Source: Pyrenophora tritici-repentis (lineage: Eukaryota > Ascomycota > Dothideomycetes > Pleosporales > Pleosporaceae). From it: a stretch of DNA of 64,000 bases. The position numbers and the translations under genes are program-made. The stretch is from assembly GCF_003171515.1 (NCBI RefSeq), contig NC_089394.1:992001-1056000 (forward strand), in the 5' to 3' direction. Below are positions 10,677 through 22,688 of this stretch, piece by piece (the stretch's first letter is position 1; every line of letters begins with the position of its first letter). A model generated the notes under the pieces. It saw only the letters and a list, made by a program, of their open reading frames with translations. It was not told the DNA's origin and ran no database searches.

Positions 10677-12678
10677 ATGGATGTGCAACTGTACGTGTAT
10701 GACCTTTCTAAAGTAAGTGACTTACGCTCTGCAACTCGCGATCCATGCATCTGAAATGGAGCATTTCTCCGTAAAGAAAAGCCGAAAACAGCACGCACAA
10801 ACACATTTGCCGCCCAGTGTAAGTGCAACGGCATGTACTAACATCGCCAGGGTCTCGCACGAAACATGTCGATGCAATTTCTCGGTATTCAAATCGACGC
10901 CGTCTACCACACTTCAATCGTACTCGACGGCATAGAATACTATTTTGGACAAGGCGTACAGACATGTCGGGCAGGAGCTACACATCATGGCCAACCGATG
11001 GAGATCATCAAGCTAGGGCAAACTTCACTGCCTATGGAGGTTATACTAGAGTATCTAGAGTCCTTGAAGACGATATATACGCCTGAGGTATAGTATGCTG
11101 AGTCCTAGGTCACTTACCCATAGCTAACAACTCTTCCAGTCATACGACCTGTTCACGCACAACTGCAACAATTTCTCAAACGATTTCGCCATGTTCCTAG
11201 TCGGTAAAGGAATACCAGACCACATCACCTCACTTCCCCAGACGGTCCTGAACACGCCATTTGGACAGATGCTCAGACCGCAGATAGACGCCGCCATGCG
11301 TCCAATCACACAGGCACCTACGCCTCAGCCCGCCCATACCGTCCACTCACAACCCTGGAGCGCCAATGGCACTACAACAGGGCCGTCTGCGAACGGAATG
11401 GGAAGTGAATTAGAGAGAAACACAGGCAGGGTCAGCAACATCACGACACTGAAAGATGTAGATCGCCTGCTTGCATTGGCAAAGGACCGCTGTGCCATCA
11501 TTTTTTTCACAAGCTCGACATGCCCTCCTTGCAAGCTGGTATACCAACCATATGACGATCTTGCGGCCGAAATAGGCACAAAGTGTGTCTTCATCAAGAT
11601 TGACTTCAGTCACGCCGATCACTCTATTGGCACTCGCTACCCACACGTTCGCGCGACTCCAACGTTCATAACATACCTGAAAGGGGAAAAGCAAGAGGAA
11701 TGGAGTGGGGCAGACCCGAGACAGCTGCGGAGTAATGTTGAAATGCTCGTCAACGCTGCGTTCCCGCCTCATCCGCATTTGGACAAGAGCACGCCCACGC
11801 TCTTACGGCAAAGTCAAAGACCTGTCAAATTCACCAAGGTTCCGCCATTAGAGAAATTGGTCGCTAAAATGGGCGACCTTGGAAACGATCCTGCAGTAGC
11901 ATCTATAGTGTCTTTCATCCAAGCCCGTGAGCAATCAGGGGCGATCGAAGCGCCGTTGACCAAACTTCCGGAACTTGCTTCCTTTCTAAAGAAGAGTACA
12001 TCGGTACTACCTTTGGAGATTCTGTTCACCGCGCTAGATTTGCTTAGGATATCTCTTACTGATATCCGTGTTGCGGGCTTTTTTGCTGAAGAACATAAAG
12101 GTGCGACAGGCACGCCGGCAACAGTTCACTATCTACTTGACCACGTCGACAAGCTCGGGGAATCCGCCCCATATCCACTCCGACTCACGACTTTGCACCT
12201 AGCATGCAATCTCTTCACCTCCCCACTCTTCATACCGCATTTGCTTTCTCCTCCGCTCTCTTCGACATTGATTTCCATCCTCACAACAGCCCTCCTGGAC
12301 GAAAAGCATGCCGCGCTCAAGGCCTCGGCCCTGAGCTTAGCGATGAACATCTCGTCTTCAGGTCACCAGGTACGGATGAAGAAGTACAGCGCCAACCCTT
12401 CACATTCGTTGTCCTCGGAGTGTGAACTGCCAGAGTCCGAGCAGGTTGAGCTCTTAGCCTCGCTGCTGGAGACTATAAGCACTGAGGAGCATTGGAGCGA
12501 TAACATGAAGATGAGCGTGATATGTGTGGGGTGGTTGGTGTATGCAGCTGACATGAACGGCGAGCTACATGATTTGTGGAAAGTCACGGATGCGGCTGGT
12601 ACTGTAGGCAAGGCCGACGCCAAAACGGCCGAAGATCGGTTGTTAGTCAAGGAAGTCAAGAGCTTGTTGGAAGCATAG
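10677..12678 (+). CDS. PPPDE (DeSI-type) peptidase - thioredoxin - PUL domain protein
   Basis: Exons are 10677-10712, 10851-11087 and 11140-12678, giving 603 residues. Residues 1-150 form a PPPDE/DeSI papain-like domain with catalytic His32 (VYHTSIV) and Cys100 (HNCNNF), the pair used for desumoylation or deubiquitination. Residues 180-300 are a thioredoxin domain with the CPPC active site at 219-222. The rest (about 310-600) is an alpha-helical PUL domain, the type that binds Cdc48/p97. The combination suggests a cytosolic or nuclear factor linking ubiquitin-like protein removal with Cdc48 and redox chemistry; the partner and substrate are inference. The start gives MDVQLYVYDLSK, the first strand of the PPPDE fold, joined by a 138-nt intron to GLARNMS. 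The second intron (52 nt) splits the domain before SYDLFTHNC. Confidence 0.9.
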
Positions 12679-13139
12679 AATACATATAGACCATAGATAT
12701 GACAATGATACGCCATGATACCGTTATCCGGGTGGTCGATGCTCGTTGCCTAGGCGCACCAAATGACACCAGGCTCGATTTACTCGACCCATTTTGAGCC
12801 AAAGTCTGACGACAAGGAAGGTGGAAAGGCAAGACCGCAATCATTTCAACCTGTAGGTACATGATACAGGCTTTTGGTAGCCTCACAGGACAGCTTCCAC
12901 GCTATCTTAACTTTGGGTAGGTATGCTTAATGCACGTATATTTGCATTAGCTTTGCTCCAGAGGCGTCTCCTCAGAGGACCCCACTCCCAAGACCATATT
13001 GATCTGGGCAAGGCCTTTCCATCCATATCCATGTACCCTAAAGCCCAGTCTTCACAGTCATAAGATTACGATTCTTCCCAAGCAATTGATTTACATCTGA
13101 CCCCAGCGAATGCGGTCTACATCCCGCAAACTTAACGCA
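12679..13139. other. Intergenic region between convergent genes
   Basis: This is 3' flank of both neighbours. I see no further feature in it. Confidence 0.5.
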
Positions 13140-14369
13140 TCATGTGCCTCTTAATATACCAGGCAAGTGCCTTGCTAGAACGGCCGCGACAGGATCAATG
13201 CCCGTGTTAGGACAGCCATTTGCTTGGCGGACTATGCCGTCCTGGAAGTGCCGTTGGAAAGCAAGGTGCCAAACAGCAGCCTCCTTTACTATCTTCAGTG
13301 TCGTCGCGATGGCTTTAAGCTCACCTACAAAGATTAACTCGAAAGCGCCGGGTGGCATTCTGGCTAATTCGAGCGTCATTGCCTCCTCGATCCACCTGGT
13401 CATTACGCGGATCAACAATGCTTTGACGATCCGGGTTCTCTTTTGTCCTCTAACCCTGTTGTAGTAGCCTTGTAGAACGGCATCCTGTACATTCGCTCGA
13501 CGCTCGATGCGCAGTTGCGGATGGTCTTTACACAGCGGAATGAGTCCCCGACTGTGGCACTCGGGACTAGCAACACTCCCGTACAAGTCTTCCAGAATCA
13601 CTGTGCGAATGTTGTTTCGGGCTGCACCAGAGATTTTTTGCATGACACTGCCGAATCGGGCGACCGGAGAGTACGAACGCATATATCTCGGTTGTACACG
13701 AAGAGGCTCATCAGCTACACAGTCCATCGCACGGAACTGTGCATCGGGTGGTATTTCCCAAGGCGTAGATAGCGTTGTTAAGATGTGCTTTTCGTTCATG
13801 CAATATTCGTGATACTTGGAATATGTAGCAACATCCTCTGAGGACCCAAGAACCGACATACTTTGCGCGTTTTGAAATAGGATTTCAAGGAGCTCGGAGT
13901 GACCTGACATAGGGCCGTACCAATACGAACGCCTGGCCAAACAAGATCGTCGCCTCTTACATAGCCTCTTCCCTGTCAGGAGCCTGAACAATTGCTTTCC
14001 GGTATCTGGAAATAGATCCATAGCCTGTTTCACAGTGAAAGAAACGGCGCTCGCATTTAACAGCAACACAAGCGCCTTGGTTCTTCTGATCTGCAATGAA
14101 GCATGCTCGTATCTGGACGCCTCTGGGGCACCTGTGTGAGCTGGCTCAGGACCTCCAGTAGACACAGTAACTGCGTTGCGCTTTAAGAACAGTTCATTGA
14201 CTTCTGTTATGATGTCCTTGCAGACGAGCATGAGGGCAAGATGGATTGACTCGTCGTCAGCGGTGCGTAGCTTGCCCGTCATGGTGTTGTAGGTATATCC
14301 ACCAGCATCCACGATGTAGTAATAGATCTCATCTCGTAACTCTCGTGGGAGTAGAAGAAGGCGCGATAT
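13140..14369 (-). pseudogene. LPRELRDEIY-family protein lacking an ATG
   Basis: The open frame encodes about 409 residues beginning at LPRELRDEIYYYIVDAGG, the N-terminal signature of a large Dothideomycete family whose function is unknown (the start resembles an F-box/2EXR helix). It is a clear paralogue of the gene at 23735-25126. They share RELRDEIY, the GGY.YN..T.KLRTAD stretch, and a later block around GLIP(L/I)...P.L.IERR. Aligned to that paralogue, whose protein starts MSCILDLPREL, the initiator position here is ATA (14367-14369), followed by SRLLLLPREL. The frame stays open upstream to about 14513 but contains no ATG, and I could not find an intron joining an upstream ATG in frame. It may be untranslated, use a near-cognate start, or be freshly dead; the body has no stop. 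Confidence 0.6.
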
Positions 14370-15058
14370 GGTCGAGGTAGAGATGAAAGCTAAGCGAATG
14401 ATTGCCGGAGTGCAGGCTTGAGGCAGGAATCGATATCGAATGCTGAAAGCTGTATGATCGGTACCTAGGTAGGTCGCTGAGCAATTGGGTGGATGGATGG
14501 CTAGGTCGGACAACCATGCGCTAATGACGACATCGGCAGGAGGGTATCACGTGTCCTTTTGGGTTTCTCGGTTCATGGTATGCGAGTGAGGCTTGAGTTC
14601 ATATTGCTACCTGCTAGAGAACTTTGGGCACAAAGGAGGACGGTAGTGAGATGCAAGGCTGATGTTGCAAAGCTTCCTGCGGGCATTTCAAGAAGCTCTC
14701 AGGGGCCGGCCGGTTCAAAGCGCGCATCACGTGCATCATACAAGCGTCGATTCCAACCGCCTTGAAATGGCGGGTATCCAATTACGCCCAGTTCATTATT
14801 GAATGGTCATAGTAGCATCGTGCAAGACGTTGTCACAACCTGTACAGTGCGCATCTATCACTAAATCTTGCCAATACCGAAAAAAAGAAACGCATCGCAT
14901 GCATAAAACCACCCCACTGAAAGAATGGTGAGCAACTTCACTATATTGTCCTACTGGCAACCAAGAATCATAACGCCAGTCAATGCACATTGTATTGTAG
15001 GATCCAGAGTTCCGCGCTGGCCCACACACAAGAAGCGCATTCCAATGCTTCCTCTCCT
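14370..15058. other. Intergenic region
   Basis: This is the 5' side of the start-less gene and the 3' flank of the GDPase gene. Short frames exist on both strands but none resembles a protein family. Confidence 0.5.
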
Positions 15059-16905
15059 CTACTCGACTTGCTTGATCTTACATTGCCATCCAGAGTTGGC
15101 CTCAAGGAGAGGGAGACTGTGATGGGGTTAGCAGAGTTCCTGAAGCGTGTAATTGGAATTGGATAGCTTACCTGGCGCCCAAGCACCATCCCAACTCGTT
15201 GCCCTTGATCTTCTTCGCAATCTTGACCTCACGGTCAATGGGCATACCATAACCACTCCTCAACAATTCATATTGGAAGTTGAGGTCCAAGCACCACTCT
15301 GGGCGGCCCTTCAACTCGTCGAGAGCCTTTGGCACCGCCGAGAAAACATCCCAGCCCTTCTCGCCGGAGCATACCTTGTCAGCAAGATCTTGCAATTCGC
15401 GAAGAGTGAAAGATTCGGGCATGCCGAGATCTTGTGTGCGGTCGTAGAAGTAGGAAAGTAGGTATACGGCTTCGGTAGCGAAGGTCTGGTCGAAGGGTGG
15501 CTGATGGACACCGCGGAAGGCGCATGGGGCGATAGCACACTCGTCGTCCTTGTGAAGGGTCTTCTCGGCCAAGCCGCGGCATTGTGTCGGCGAAGGATGG
15601 GAAGGACCGGTCATGTTTACTGTGATAGAATCGCCAAGCTCATGGCCCTTGGGCATGTGGACTTCGATCTCGCGCGTCATGCCGGGGGCGATGCAAGGGT
15701 TTACAATTGGCTTCTTGAGGTAATCTCGGTTGTCTTTGTGAGTCTCGTGGAGACCAGCTAGGATGGTGCTGTGGAGATTGTTGCGGGCTTCCATAAGACC
15801 GTAGCCAAGGTACGAGTGCTGGTAGAGGTCGAAGTTGCGGTTGCCGAAGTTGAGGCTGTATTTGTGGTCACCCTCTGCCAGCTTGGTGGGGAGACCACCG
15901 CGGGGCTTGTCGGGGAAGGTGGGCTCGAAGATGATCTGAGTTGAACCACCGCCAAGATCGAGAACGGCGGCGGTGGGGTTCTTGTCAGGGCCTCCAATCT
16001 TGCCTAGAAGGTAGTTGACGGTGATCCATGCATACACGCCCTCCATCTCACCCGGCATGACTTCCACGCCCTTCTTCTCCTCGGACACCAGCGGGAAAGG
16101 GTAATCGTTTTCGAGATGGCGACGCACGGCAGCGAGGATGTCATTGCTCTTCTTCTCACCAAGCTTGCGGAGACCGGCTGTCGCCTTTACAGCGATTGGT
16201 GAGCATGACTGGTATTCCTTGGGTACGTGCTTGAGGGCCACGTCCATCAGGACATCGAGGCTCCTGGCGGCAGCCTCTGGATCGTCGCCGTAGGCCGAGA
16301 GACCAGAACCTCCTTGCTTCTTGGGCGTCATCTCGAAGTTTTCGCCCTCAAGTTCAGGGCTTGGGCCACAGTTGTTGAACTTGTACACGTGGATGCGAGA
16401 GCCTGTGCTGCCAGCGTCGATCATCATGGCGTATTGAATGAGCGGCTTGTCCTTGGAGTAGGACTTTGTGCATTGGGCTTTTGCATCGCCGGCTGCTGTG
16501 TTGCCGCCTGACGGTTGTGATACTGTTTTCAAACGTCAGTCTACTTGGTGTGGGCTCAGGGGATCTCAACATACCTGTTGGTCTTGACAGGCCATCGCGC
16601 GGCGCAATCATGTACAGTGCGAATAGTATGAAGGCAATGACGCCACCTGTCTTCAGGTAGCGCAAGCGCTGACCTTGATTCATAACGGCGCCTCCTTTGT
16701 GTTCGTTCATGAATGCGTCCGAGTAAGTCGAGCGATGTCGCGAATGGCGGTCGGGCTTCTCGTGAGGATCGCTGGAGTCGCGATTGGGATCGAAGTTGCG
16801 TGGTAGGGAGACAGAGACACGGCGGCGCGGACCGGAAAAGCTGAAGTAGGACCAGATGCCGGGACGTCGTTGGCTTCTTCCGGGTACTTCGACACCGCTT
16901 GACAT
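15059..16905 (-). CDS. GDA1: Golgi guanosine-diphosphatase (GDA1/CD39 family)
   Basis: The enzyme hydrolyses GDP to GMP in the Golgi lumen, which permits exchange for GDP-mannose during glycosylation. Exons are 16575-16905, 15172-16522 and 15059-15116, giving 579 residues. A short cytosolic Arg/Ser-rich tail precedes a signal anchor at residues 84-101 (YLKTGGVIAFILFALYMI). Apyrase conserved regions are visible in order: DAGSTGSRIHVYKF (146-159), VKATAGLR, GVYAWITVNYLLG and AVLDLGGGSTQI. Cysteines in the lumenal half (QCRGLAE, ECAIAPCAF, KVCSGEKGW, EWCLD, GWCLG) fit the family disulfides. The small last exon, after a 55-nt intron, supplies the family-typical tail with GWQCKIKQVE. The start at 16905 gives a type-II topology. 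Confidence 0.94.
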
Positions 16906-17580
16906 GGAACCAGGGGAACGAGGGGAGAAAAGGGTCCGCGATTTAGGGCGCTGTCATTGAGCTGAGCTGCAAACCCCAAGTTAGTTTAGCCCGATGTGGC
17001 AACGTAGGCACGACAGAGAGAAGACGTACAACAGAGTGACTGTCCACAAAATCGAGATTCAACAGTAGATGTGAGGGTTGCACAGTGCTATGCAAGCGTG
17101 TCCGAAGGCTTGCGTTGGTCCCTGAATCTTGGCACCAACTTTTGATCTTCAGCCCTGCCTGCACCTTGCGGCCATACTGTCGGCGCCGAGCCCGTTTCTC
17201 ACGACTATCTTTGGTAACACACGCATTTGGCTACACATTTCCGCTTCTGGAATGACGCTAAGAGAAATTGGCTATGGATCGCCCTCAGCTACAATCACCG
17301 TTCGGGGCTTCATGGGCAGTAGGCCCTTCTGCGCGTCCAGTTGCTGCTACTTCACCCATGCCTGGTTCTCTCATTGGCATTCATTGTACCAAGCAAGCAT
17401 CTGCCAGACGGTTGCTCAAGTTCGGTCAAGGTGTGTCCGGAGTGGCATGGAGCATGCACAGCGACGCAGCATGTGCTGATAGTCTCGCATGCTGCAAAGT
17501 CCCACACCAATAGTGCGAATGATTCCCGCGTCCGTTGCACGGCGGTTGGTGACAGGTCCTCCCTTTTGCGTCTCCTGTTT
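16906..17580. other. Intergenic region between GDA1 and the EF-hand gene
   Basis: The first 250 bases are probably promoter and leader of GDA1. Overlapping frames at 17129-17750 (+) were examined and rejected as genes. Nothing else is seen. Confidence 0.5.
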
Positions 17581-18302
17581 TCACCCAAAGGACAGCCCGG
17601 CCCTCTTCATTACACTCTCAAAGTCTTCCAAGTTCACCCCTCCGACATCCTTCCCTGTACCCTTGACACCGCCATTCGCCTCGAGGATCATATCTCTCAA
17701 GACGTCGTCTGGCACGTCCTCTCGCAGCTCCTTTGCTACTCTTCTTAGATGCGCCAGAGTAATAGGCCCTGCGGCACCATGGGTAAAGAGCTGATAGGCC
17801 GCGTTAACCTCCTCTGCATTGCTTTCTCCCTGATATCCACCTTCATCCTCATCCTCATCCGATCCGTGTTCCTTTGTATGAATTGCGATGGCAGCGTAGG
17901 AGAGGAAGGGCACGAACTCTACAAACCCAGTGTCGAGGGGATCGATAGTAGATAGGATAGACGACATTTGCGACTTCTCGGGGGTGAGGTTCAGCGAGCT
18001 TTTGAATCATTAGCATGTATGGACGGGTCAGGCGCATTCGACTTGAACCCACATCAGACACCGGCGCACATCGCTCTTCTTCAACACTCCCTCCTCAGCT
18101 TCTTCATAGTCAGGGTGAGATACAGCAAAAAGACCAAATGCCTCGCGTATTTCGGCCTCCTGCTCTGCACTGAGCCCGTTCTCTTTCGCGAGCTTTGACG
18201 GACGTTTAGTAGGCGGCGCCTTAGTACGAGCTCTGCGCTTTGGCGGCTGCGATAGGGTCAGCGCATGCACCACAATACATCCTCCTATCTGACACTCACC
18301 AT
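17581..18302 (-). CDS. EF-hand (calmodulin/centrin-like) protein
   Basis: Exons are 18300-18302, 18062-18246 and 17581-17998, giving 201 residues. The first exon is only the ATG, followed at once by a GTGAGT donor; the joined product begins MPPKRRARTKAPPTKR, a basic N-terminal extension of about 20 residues. EF-hand-like helices follow: LSAEQEAEIREAFGLFA, then SDVRRSLNLTPEKSQMSSILSTIDPLDTGFVEF, an acidic insert (GSDEDEDEGG), AEEVNAAYQLFTHG, and a last helix pair ending NLEDFESVMKRAG. The loops are degenerate: DPLDTGFVEF is the best calcium loop, and the others lack several acidic ligands. It is therefore closer to a structural light-chain or centrin-like protein than to calmodulin. The partner is unknown. 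The one-codon first exon rests on splice signals alone. Confidence 0.78.
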
Positions 18303-20943
18303 CTTGTCCTCTTTGAATGATGTCCCGCTTATCACCCCTATCTTGACCGTATCCCTTCGCCTGGCTGACGTTTACGCCCAGTTGGCTTCGATGACGCGAC
18401 TGCACGGACCAACAGGTGCCAAGGAGAACACAGACCCACGCCCAAGTGTTTAAAGCTCGCTTCCAGCCCCCTCCAACACTCGCTCTTCCCTCCGTCTATA
18501 TGTTGCTAGTCTCGTCCACCCTCTCTTCTCATGGACGCGACTACCTCTTTTTGCCTTCTGGGCTATTCAAGCTTCTTCTATTAGTCCTCTTGACGCGATA
18601 GCTTCCTTTTGTCGTCTCTTTCCCCGCCGCTATTGCGAACCCTCGCATTAGCATCGTTATGTCGGAGACACATGTCACCGACGTCATGCGTTCGCGTCTT
18701 CCAAGGCTTGAATGCCTATCGCACGCGTAGCACCTTCCACTGGTCTGGTCCCCAGTTGATAGATGTGAGAGTACACCCCCGGGTGATATCCCTTCTATTG
18801 TGTGTGCATTCCCTCGACATCGGTCCACGTCATCACCCGGTTCTATGTTGCATATGCATGATCAATCACCCACAATTAACGCTTCCAAACGTCACCAAAC
18901 GATTCATCGGGTCTTTTACGCTCAGTCACCACACCGAGAACATGCTCACACCCGGAGCACACCGAGTACGTCCACCAAGTACGGCCTCATCGATAGGCCC
19001 GAAAACGACTGGCGGCTCACCCCCAAAGTCTTTGTCCCAGTGAATGATGAGCTTGGTAACCCGTTATTCTCGACCGAGCAACACCTGGTAGCTGGGAGTT
19101 TTGAAGCTGGGAGACGTCCCGTTTGGAGCAAGCAGCGATCAGGTGCAATGTTGGTTAACGTCTTTGTGATCAGTCCTCACAGCCCTAACCATTCAGAGGC
19201 TAGACCGACAAGTGTACGTACGAGAGCGAAGCAGTGGACTATCACGCGACGCTAGTTACGAGCGACAATACCACGACGCGAACACGAGTCAATGGTCGAA
19301 GATCGGCGAACTGTCGCATTCTGGTCACATCGTCGGAACCTAACGACTTCGCCCACAAACGAATACAAATGAATACAAATAAAGAATAGAAGTCGGCTCG
19401 ACTGTTGGCCCTCGGAGCAGGGTTTTTTTCCCCGACACCGAGAAAGCAATCTGGGACGAGAGTCCGAGCACTCCCTTTTGCCTTCGGGCGAAAGTGGAGG
19501 GTTTAGGTCACCCCTTGTTCCGATCTCGGAGGTAGAGAAGCCACAGATATGAGGTCACCTTTAGGGGACTCTCGACAGGCCGCACGGCCCTGGCACATTT
19601 TGCTTCGAGGCACCCATCTCGAACGCCCGATCTCACACCACAGGACTTGGTCTTTGGTTGCTGCGGCAATCGGAGGACCGAAAAGGGCCCAGAACCTCAC
19701 CATCACTAGCTACGGCAGTGGCGGTGGAGTGGAGTGGTATTTTGACGGACATGCTGGCTGTGGCTGCGCAGCCAGCATGCCAGATGTTGTGGTGTGGGAT
19801 CGCGTTACTGAAGAACAGGCCGTTACCCCCCTCTGACGGCCGATTCCATCGAGACTTTCTCTGGAAGGGAGAAGCCAACACGGTGGTACATCGTGTTATT
19901 AACTCAAACGATTGTGGCAATGGATGGGTTGGTCCGTCACGATCGTAAGGTGCCCGTACCAGTTCTGGCGCCTTTCGCGTTCTTGTGGGCCTTCGGCTCC
20001 TACGCGAGAAGCTCTTGCTTTTTGGAAGATTTCTTCCCAAGCTCGGGCACAGATCAAGACCTCAACAATCTGTACGGATCATGTTGTCAGTGTCTGCGGA
20101 CATTGTATTGCTGATTTTGGTTGACTTCGATCGTCCATCTGCTGAGGGTTCAATGCCCTTATATTGGAGGCTTCACGCTTTCCAGTGTTGTTGGCTTTGT
20201 GCCATTTTTCGACTTTTGAGTCGTGGTCTTTTGAAGGTCACACCCTGAAATTTCATTCTATGAAGTGTCGCTTTTTGTGGGCATCTGAGGGGTTTTTTTC
20301 ATCTGTTGTCCCGCTCTTTCGGCGATGCATGCAGAACTATCTGCATTGCTATGTTCGTAGGGGTAGGATAGGAGATGGATGTTTCAGGTTGTGGGGTGCG
20401 TCGCGATCTTTTGTGAGCGTCTTACTCTTACCTTACGCTTCCAATATATGCTAGAGCTTGCCAATTTGTATCCAACGTTGAGCAAGTGTGGACATGGAAG
20501 CCAGATCAAAACACCCTTGCCCTCCGCTTCTGGACGGCGAGGCCTTCTTTCCTCAATCTTTCTGCCAAACCAGTTGGCCTGAAGCTGAGGCGAGAGGGAG
20601 ACATACCTTCTTTTTCTATCACCTTCTTTGTGCTGCCGTCCTTTGGCCGTGGTGCAATCTTTTGCCTATGTGATGTCTTGTGATGTTGCTTGCTGATCTT
20701 TTGATGCTTCCTTGCTTCTGAATACGGTGTTGCATCAATTATGCGATGTCGTCTGGTAGTTGCTTGGTGCCTTTGCTATAGATGTTTACTTCATAGATCC
20801 AATACAATTCCATTGCTTTAAATCAATCTTTCCGCGTCGTGAATCCCTTGAGCCGCTTGTGTCACTCCTCGGAATGCCTGAGATTTGCACCTCTAATCTT
20901 CCGATGACATGTCCATTGCTATTCGTCACGGCCATAAAACTAC
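18303..20943. other. 2.6-kb gene-free tract
   Basis: No coding region is supported although many short frames occur, mostly on the + strand from 19.5 to 20.8 kb. The + strand is T-rich there and holds a perfect 11-bp hairpin at 19750-19779. It may be a decayed transposon, a long non-coding transcript, or the long upstream region of the EF-hand gene. I recognise no transposase, reverse transcriptase or tRNA in it. Confidence 0.45.
19750..19779. repeat. Perfect hairpin, 11-bp arms and 8-nt loop
   Basis: CATGCTGGCTG at 19750-19760 is matched by its exact reverse complement CAGCCAGCATG at 19769-19779. It lies in non-coding sequence. The role is unknown; it could be part of a decayed element. Confidence 0.6.
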
Positions 20944-22688
20944 CTATCTCAGCCCCTCAAGCTCCGGCGCATCACTCTCGCCCCACGGAAACAATTCCTC
21001 CGCCTGCCTCACCAACATCTCACACTCCTTACTCCTCGGCTTGATACTCACTCGATACGGCATCGGGTGGCTGACCAGACCAGGCTCGAATTCAACCTTT
21101 GGCTCCACCGTCCTGCCATTCTCCACAGGCTTCTCGACGTCAAAGACGGCTAGCGACTGCGCGATGGTGGTGAAGAGGGCGTTGTCGGCGACGTAACGTC
21201 CGGGACAGACGCGACGTCCGTAGCCAAAACTCCAGGTTCGGGGATCGGGCTCTGCGGTGTGGGTGGGGGTTGTGATGTAGCGTTCTGGCCGGAAGGTCAT
21301 GGGGTCTGGGTATACGGCGGGGTCGTGGGTGAACCACCTTGATGGCTTTCAGTCAATCATGCCAACGTCCAGTTGCTGTATTGGGGCTTACCAGTTGTTG
21401 GGTAGAACCATTGCTCCCTTTGGTATTCTGTATCCGTTGATGCTATCTTCCTCCGTACAGCAATGCGGCAGCGCCATGGGTGCAATGGGGTGCCATCGAT
21501 GCGTCTCCTTAACTACTGCTTCGATATATGGTAGGCTTGCTTTGTCGCTTGTTACCGGCAATCTCCCGCCGCCAATTACACGATCCAGCTCTTCCTGTGC
21601 CTTCTTCTGGACATCTGGGAATACAGCCATGGCGAGGAAGAACGTCATTAGTGCTGAGACGGTGGTATCGGCACCACCGGTATACATGGACGTCGCAGAC
21701 CATTTGTGGATGCGTTCTGTTTCAGCATCGTCGACACCAATGGACTCCAGGGCTTGGGAGAGGAAAGAGGTCTTGGCCGTCTTCTCTCGCATTTGTTTCT
21801 TGACGAAAGCGTAGGGTTCCTCGGCTGTACGCACCAAATGTTTCGCCATGTCGCGGGCTGTACGTTTGAAGGAAGTGCCTGGACAGCCATCGGGTAGGTA
21901 TCTCACTTGGTTATGATCAGCTTAGTGCATAAATGTGGGGAAGTGTTCTTTGCTCACAAAAGGGGAGTACATCAACCGCCCATCTACCAGGAGCACTCGC
22001 TTCGGCAAAATCAGCCATTGCCTGTCCTGCCATGTCTACCAATGGGTCTCGGCCCTGGGCATTAGGTGTATATCCATACGTGATGCGCAAGATGACTGCG
22101 CCGGCTTCCTTCCTGATATGCTCGAACAGGTTCTCGGGTGTATCCAGTACGTTCAAGAGGAAGTGAGCAGCTTCCTCATTCTGAATGCGATCGAAGACAG
22201 TAAGAGATGTGCTCGCTCCAGCCACTTTGGCAATATTGCGACGGTGCTGTTTGAAAATGGCATCAGGCTGATGCATCGCTAGCGTGTTCGTCCAACCGAC
22301 CCTACTACTGTCAGCTTCTGTACTAGCGTTGTGCAGATGGAGAGACGTACATGTCTCCACTGAATACCATTTTGGGTCTTCCCGAATATATCGCCGCTCG
22401 ACTACTCAGTAGTTCTAGCGCCATGTCCGCATCGTTGACAATCACAAATGTTTGACCTAAGACGGTAATCGAGCTTATTGGGCCGTAAAGATCCTTGTGT
22501 TTGAGCCAATGGTGGCATTCCAGAATGCCTGGTGTGGGCAAATCATTGATATTTCCAAGGAGTGGAACACCTTTCGGTCCTGGAGGGAGTGGTAGATCGT
22601 GCTTTTTCGGTCGCAAGAAGCGGGTGAGGATGTAAACCGTCAAGATACCGAGGGCGAAGACAAGGTTCTGGGTGGATAGTACGGCCAT
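20944..22688 (-). CDS. Cytochrome P450 monooxygenase, OrdA-like microsomal type
   Basis: Exons are 22351-22688, 21958-22301, 21392-21905 and 20944-21337, giving 529 residues. A hydrophobic anchor (residues 8-24, NLVFALGILTVYILTRF) and the proline hinge PLPPGPKGVPLLGN mark an ER-bound P450. I-helix GGADTT, K-helix ETHR, PERF-type FRPERY and the haem loop FGYGRRVCPG with Cys443 are all present, so the enzyme should be active. The general look resembles O-methylsterigmatocystin oxidoreductase-like P450s, which oxidise diverse hydrophobic substrates; the true substrate is unknown. No PKS, NRPS or terpene synthase lies nearby, so no cluster role can be assigned. An alternative ATG in frame at 22736 would add 16 residues; 22688 is preferred because the anchor then sits at the N-terminus. 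The first intron uses the last of three tandem TAG acceptors. Confidence 0.92.

Noticed and set aside
17129..17750. Overlapping + strand frames between GDA1 and the EF-hand gene
   Set aside because: Several frames are open at once and none resembles a family; they overlap the EF-hand exon.
20146..20158. GGTTCAATGCCC-like stretch resembling a tRNA T-arm
   Set aside because: No matching A box, anticodon arm or acceptor stem could be placed around it.
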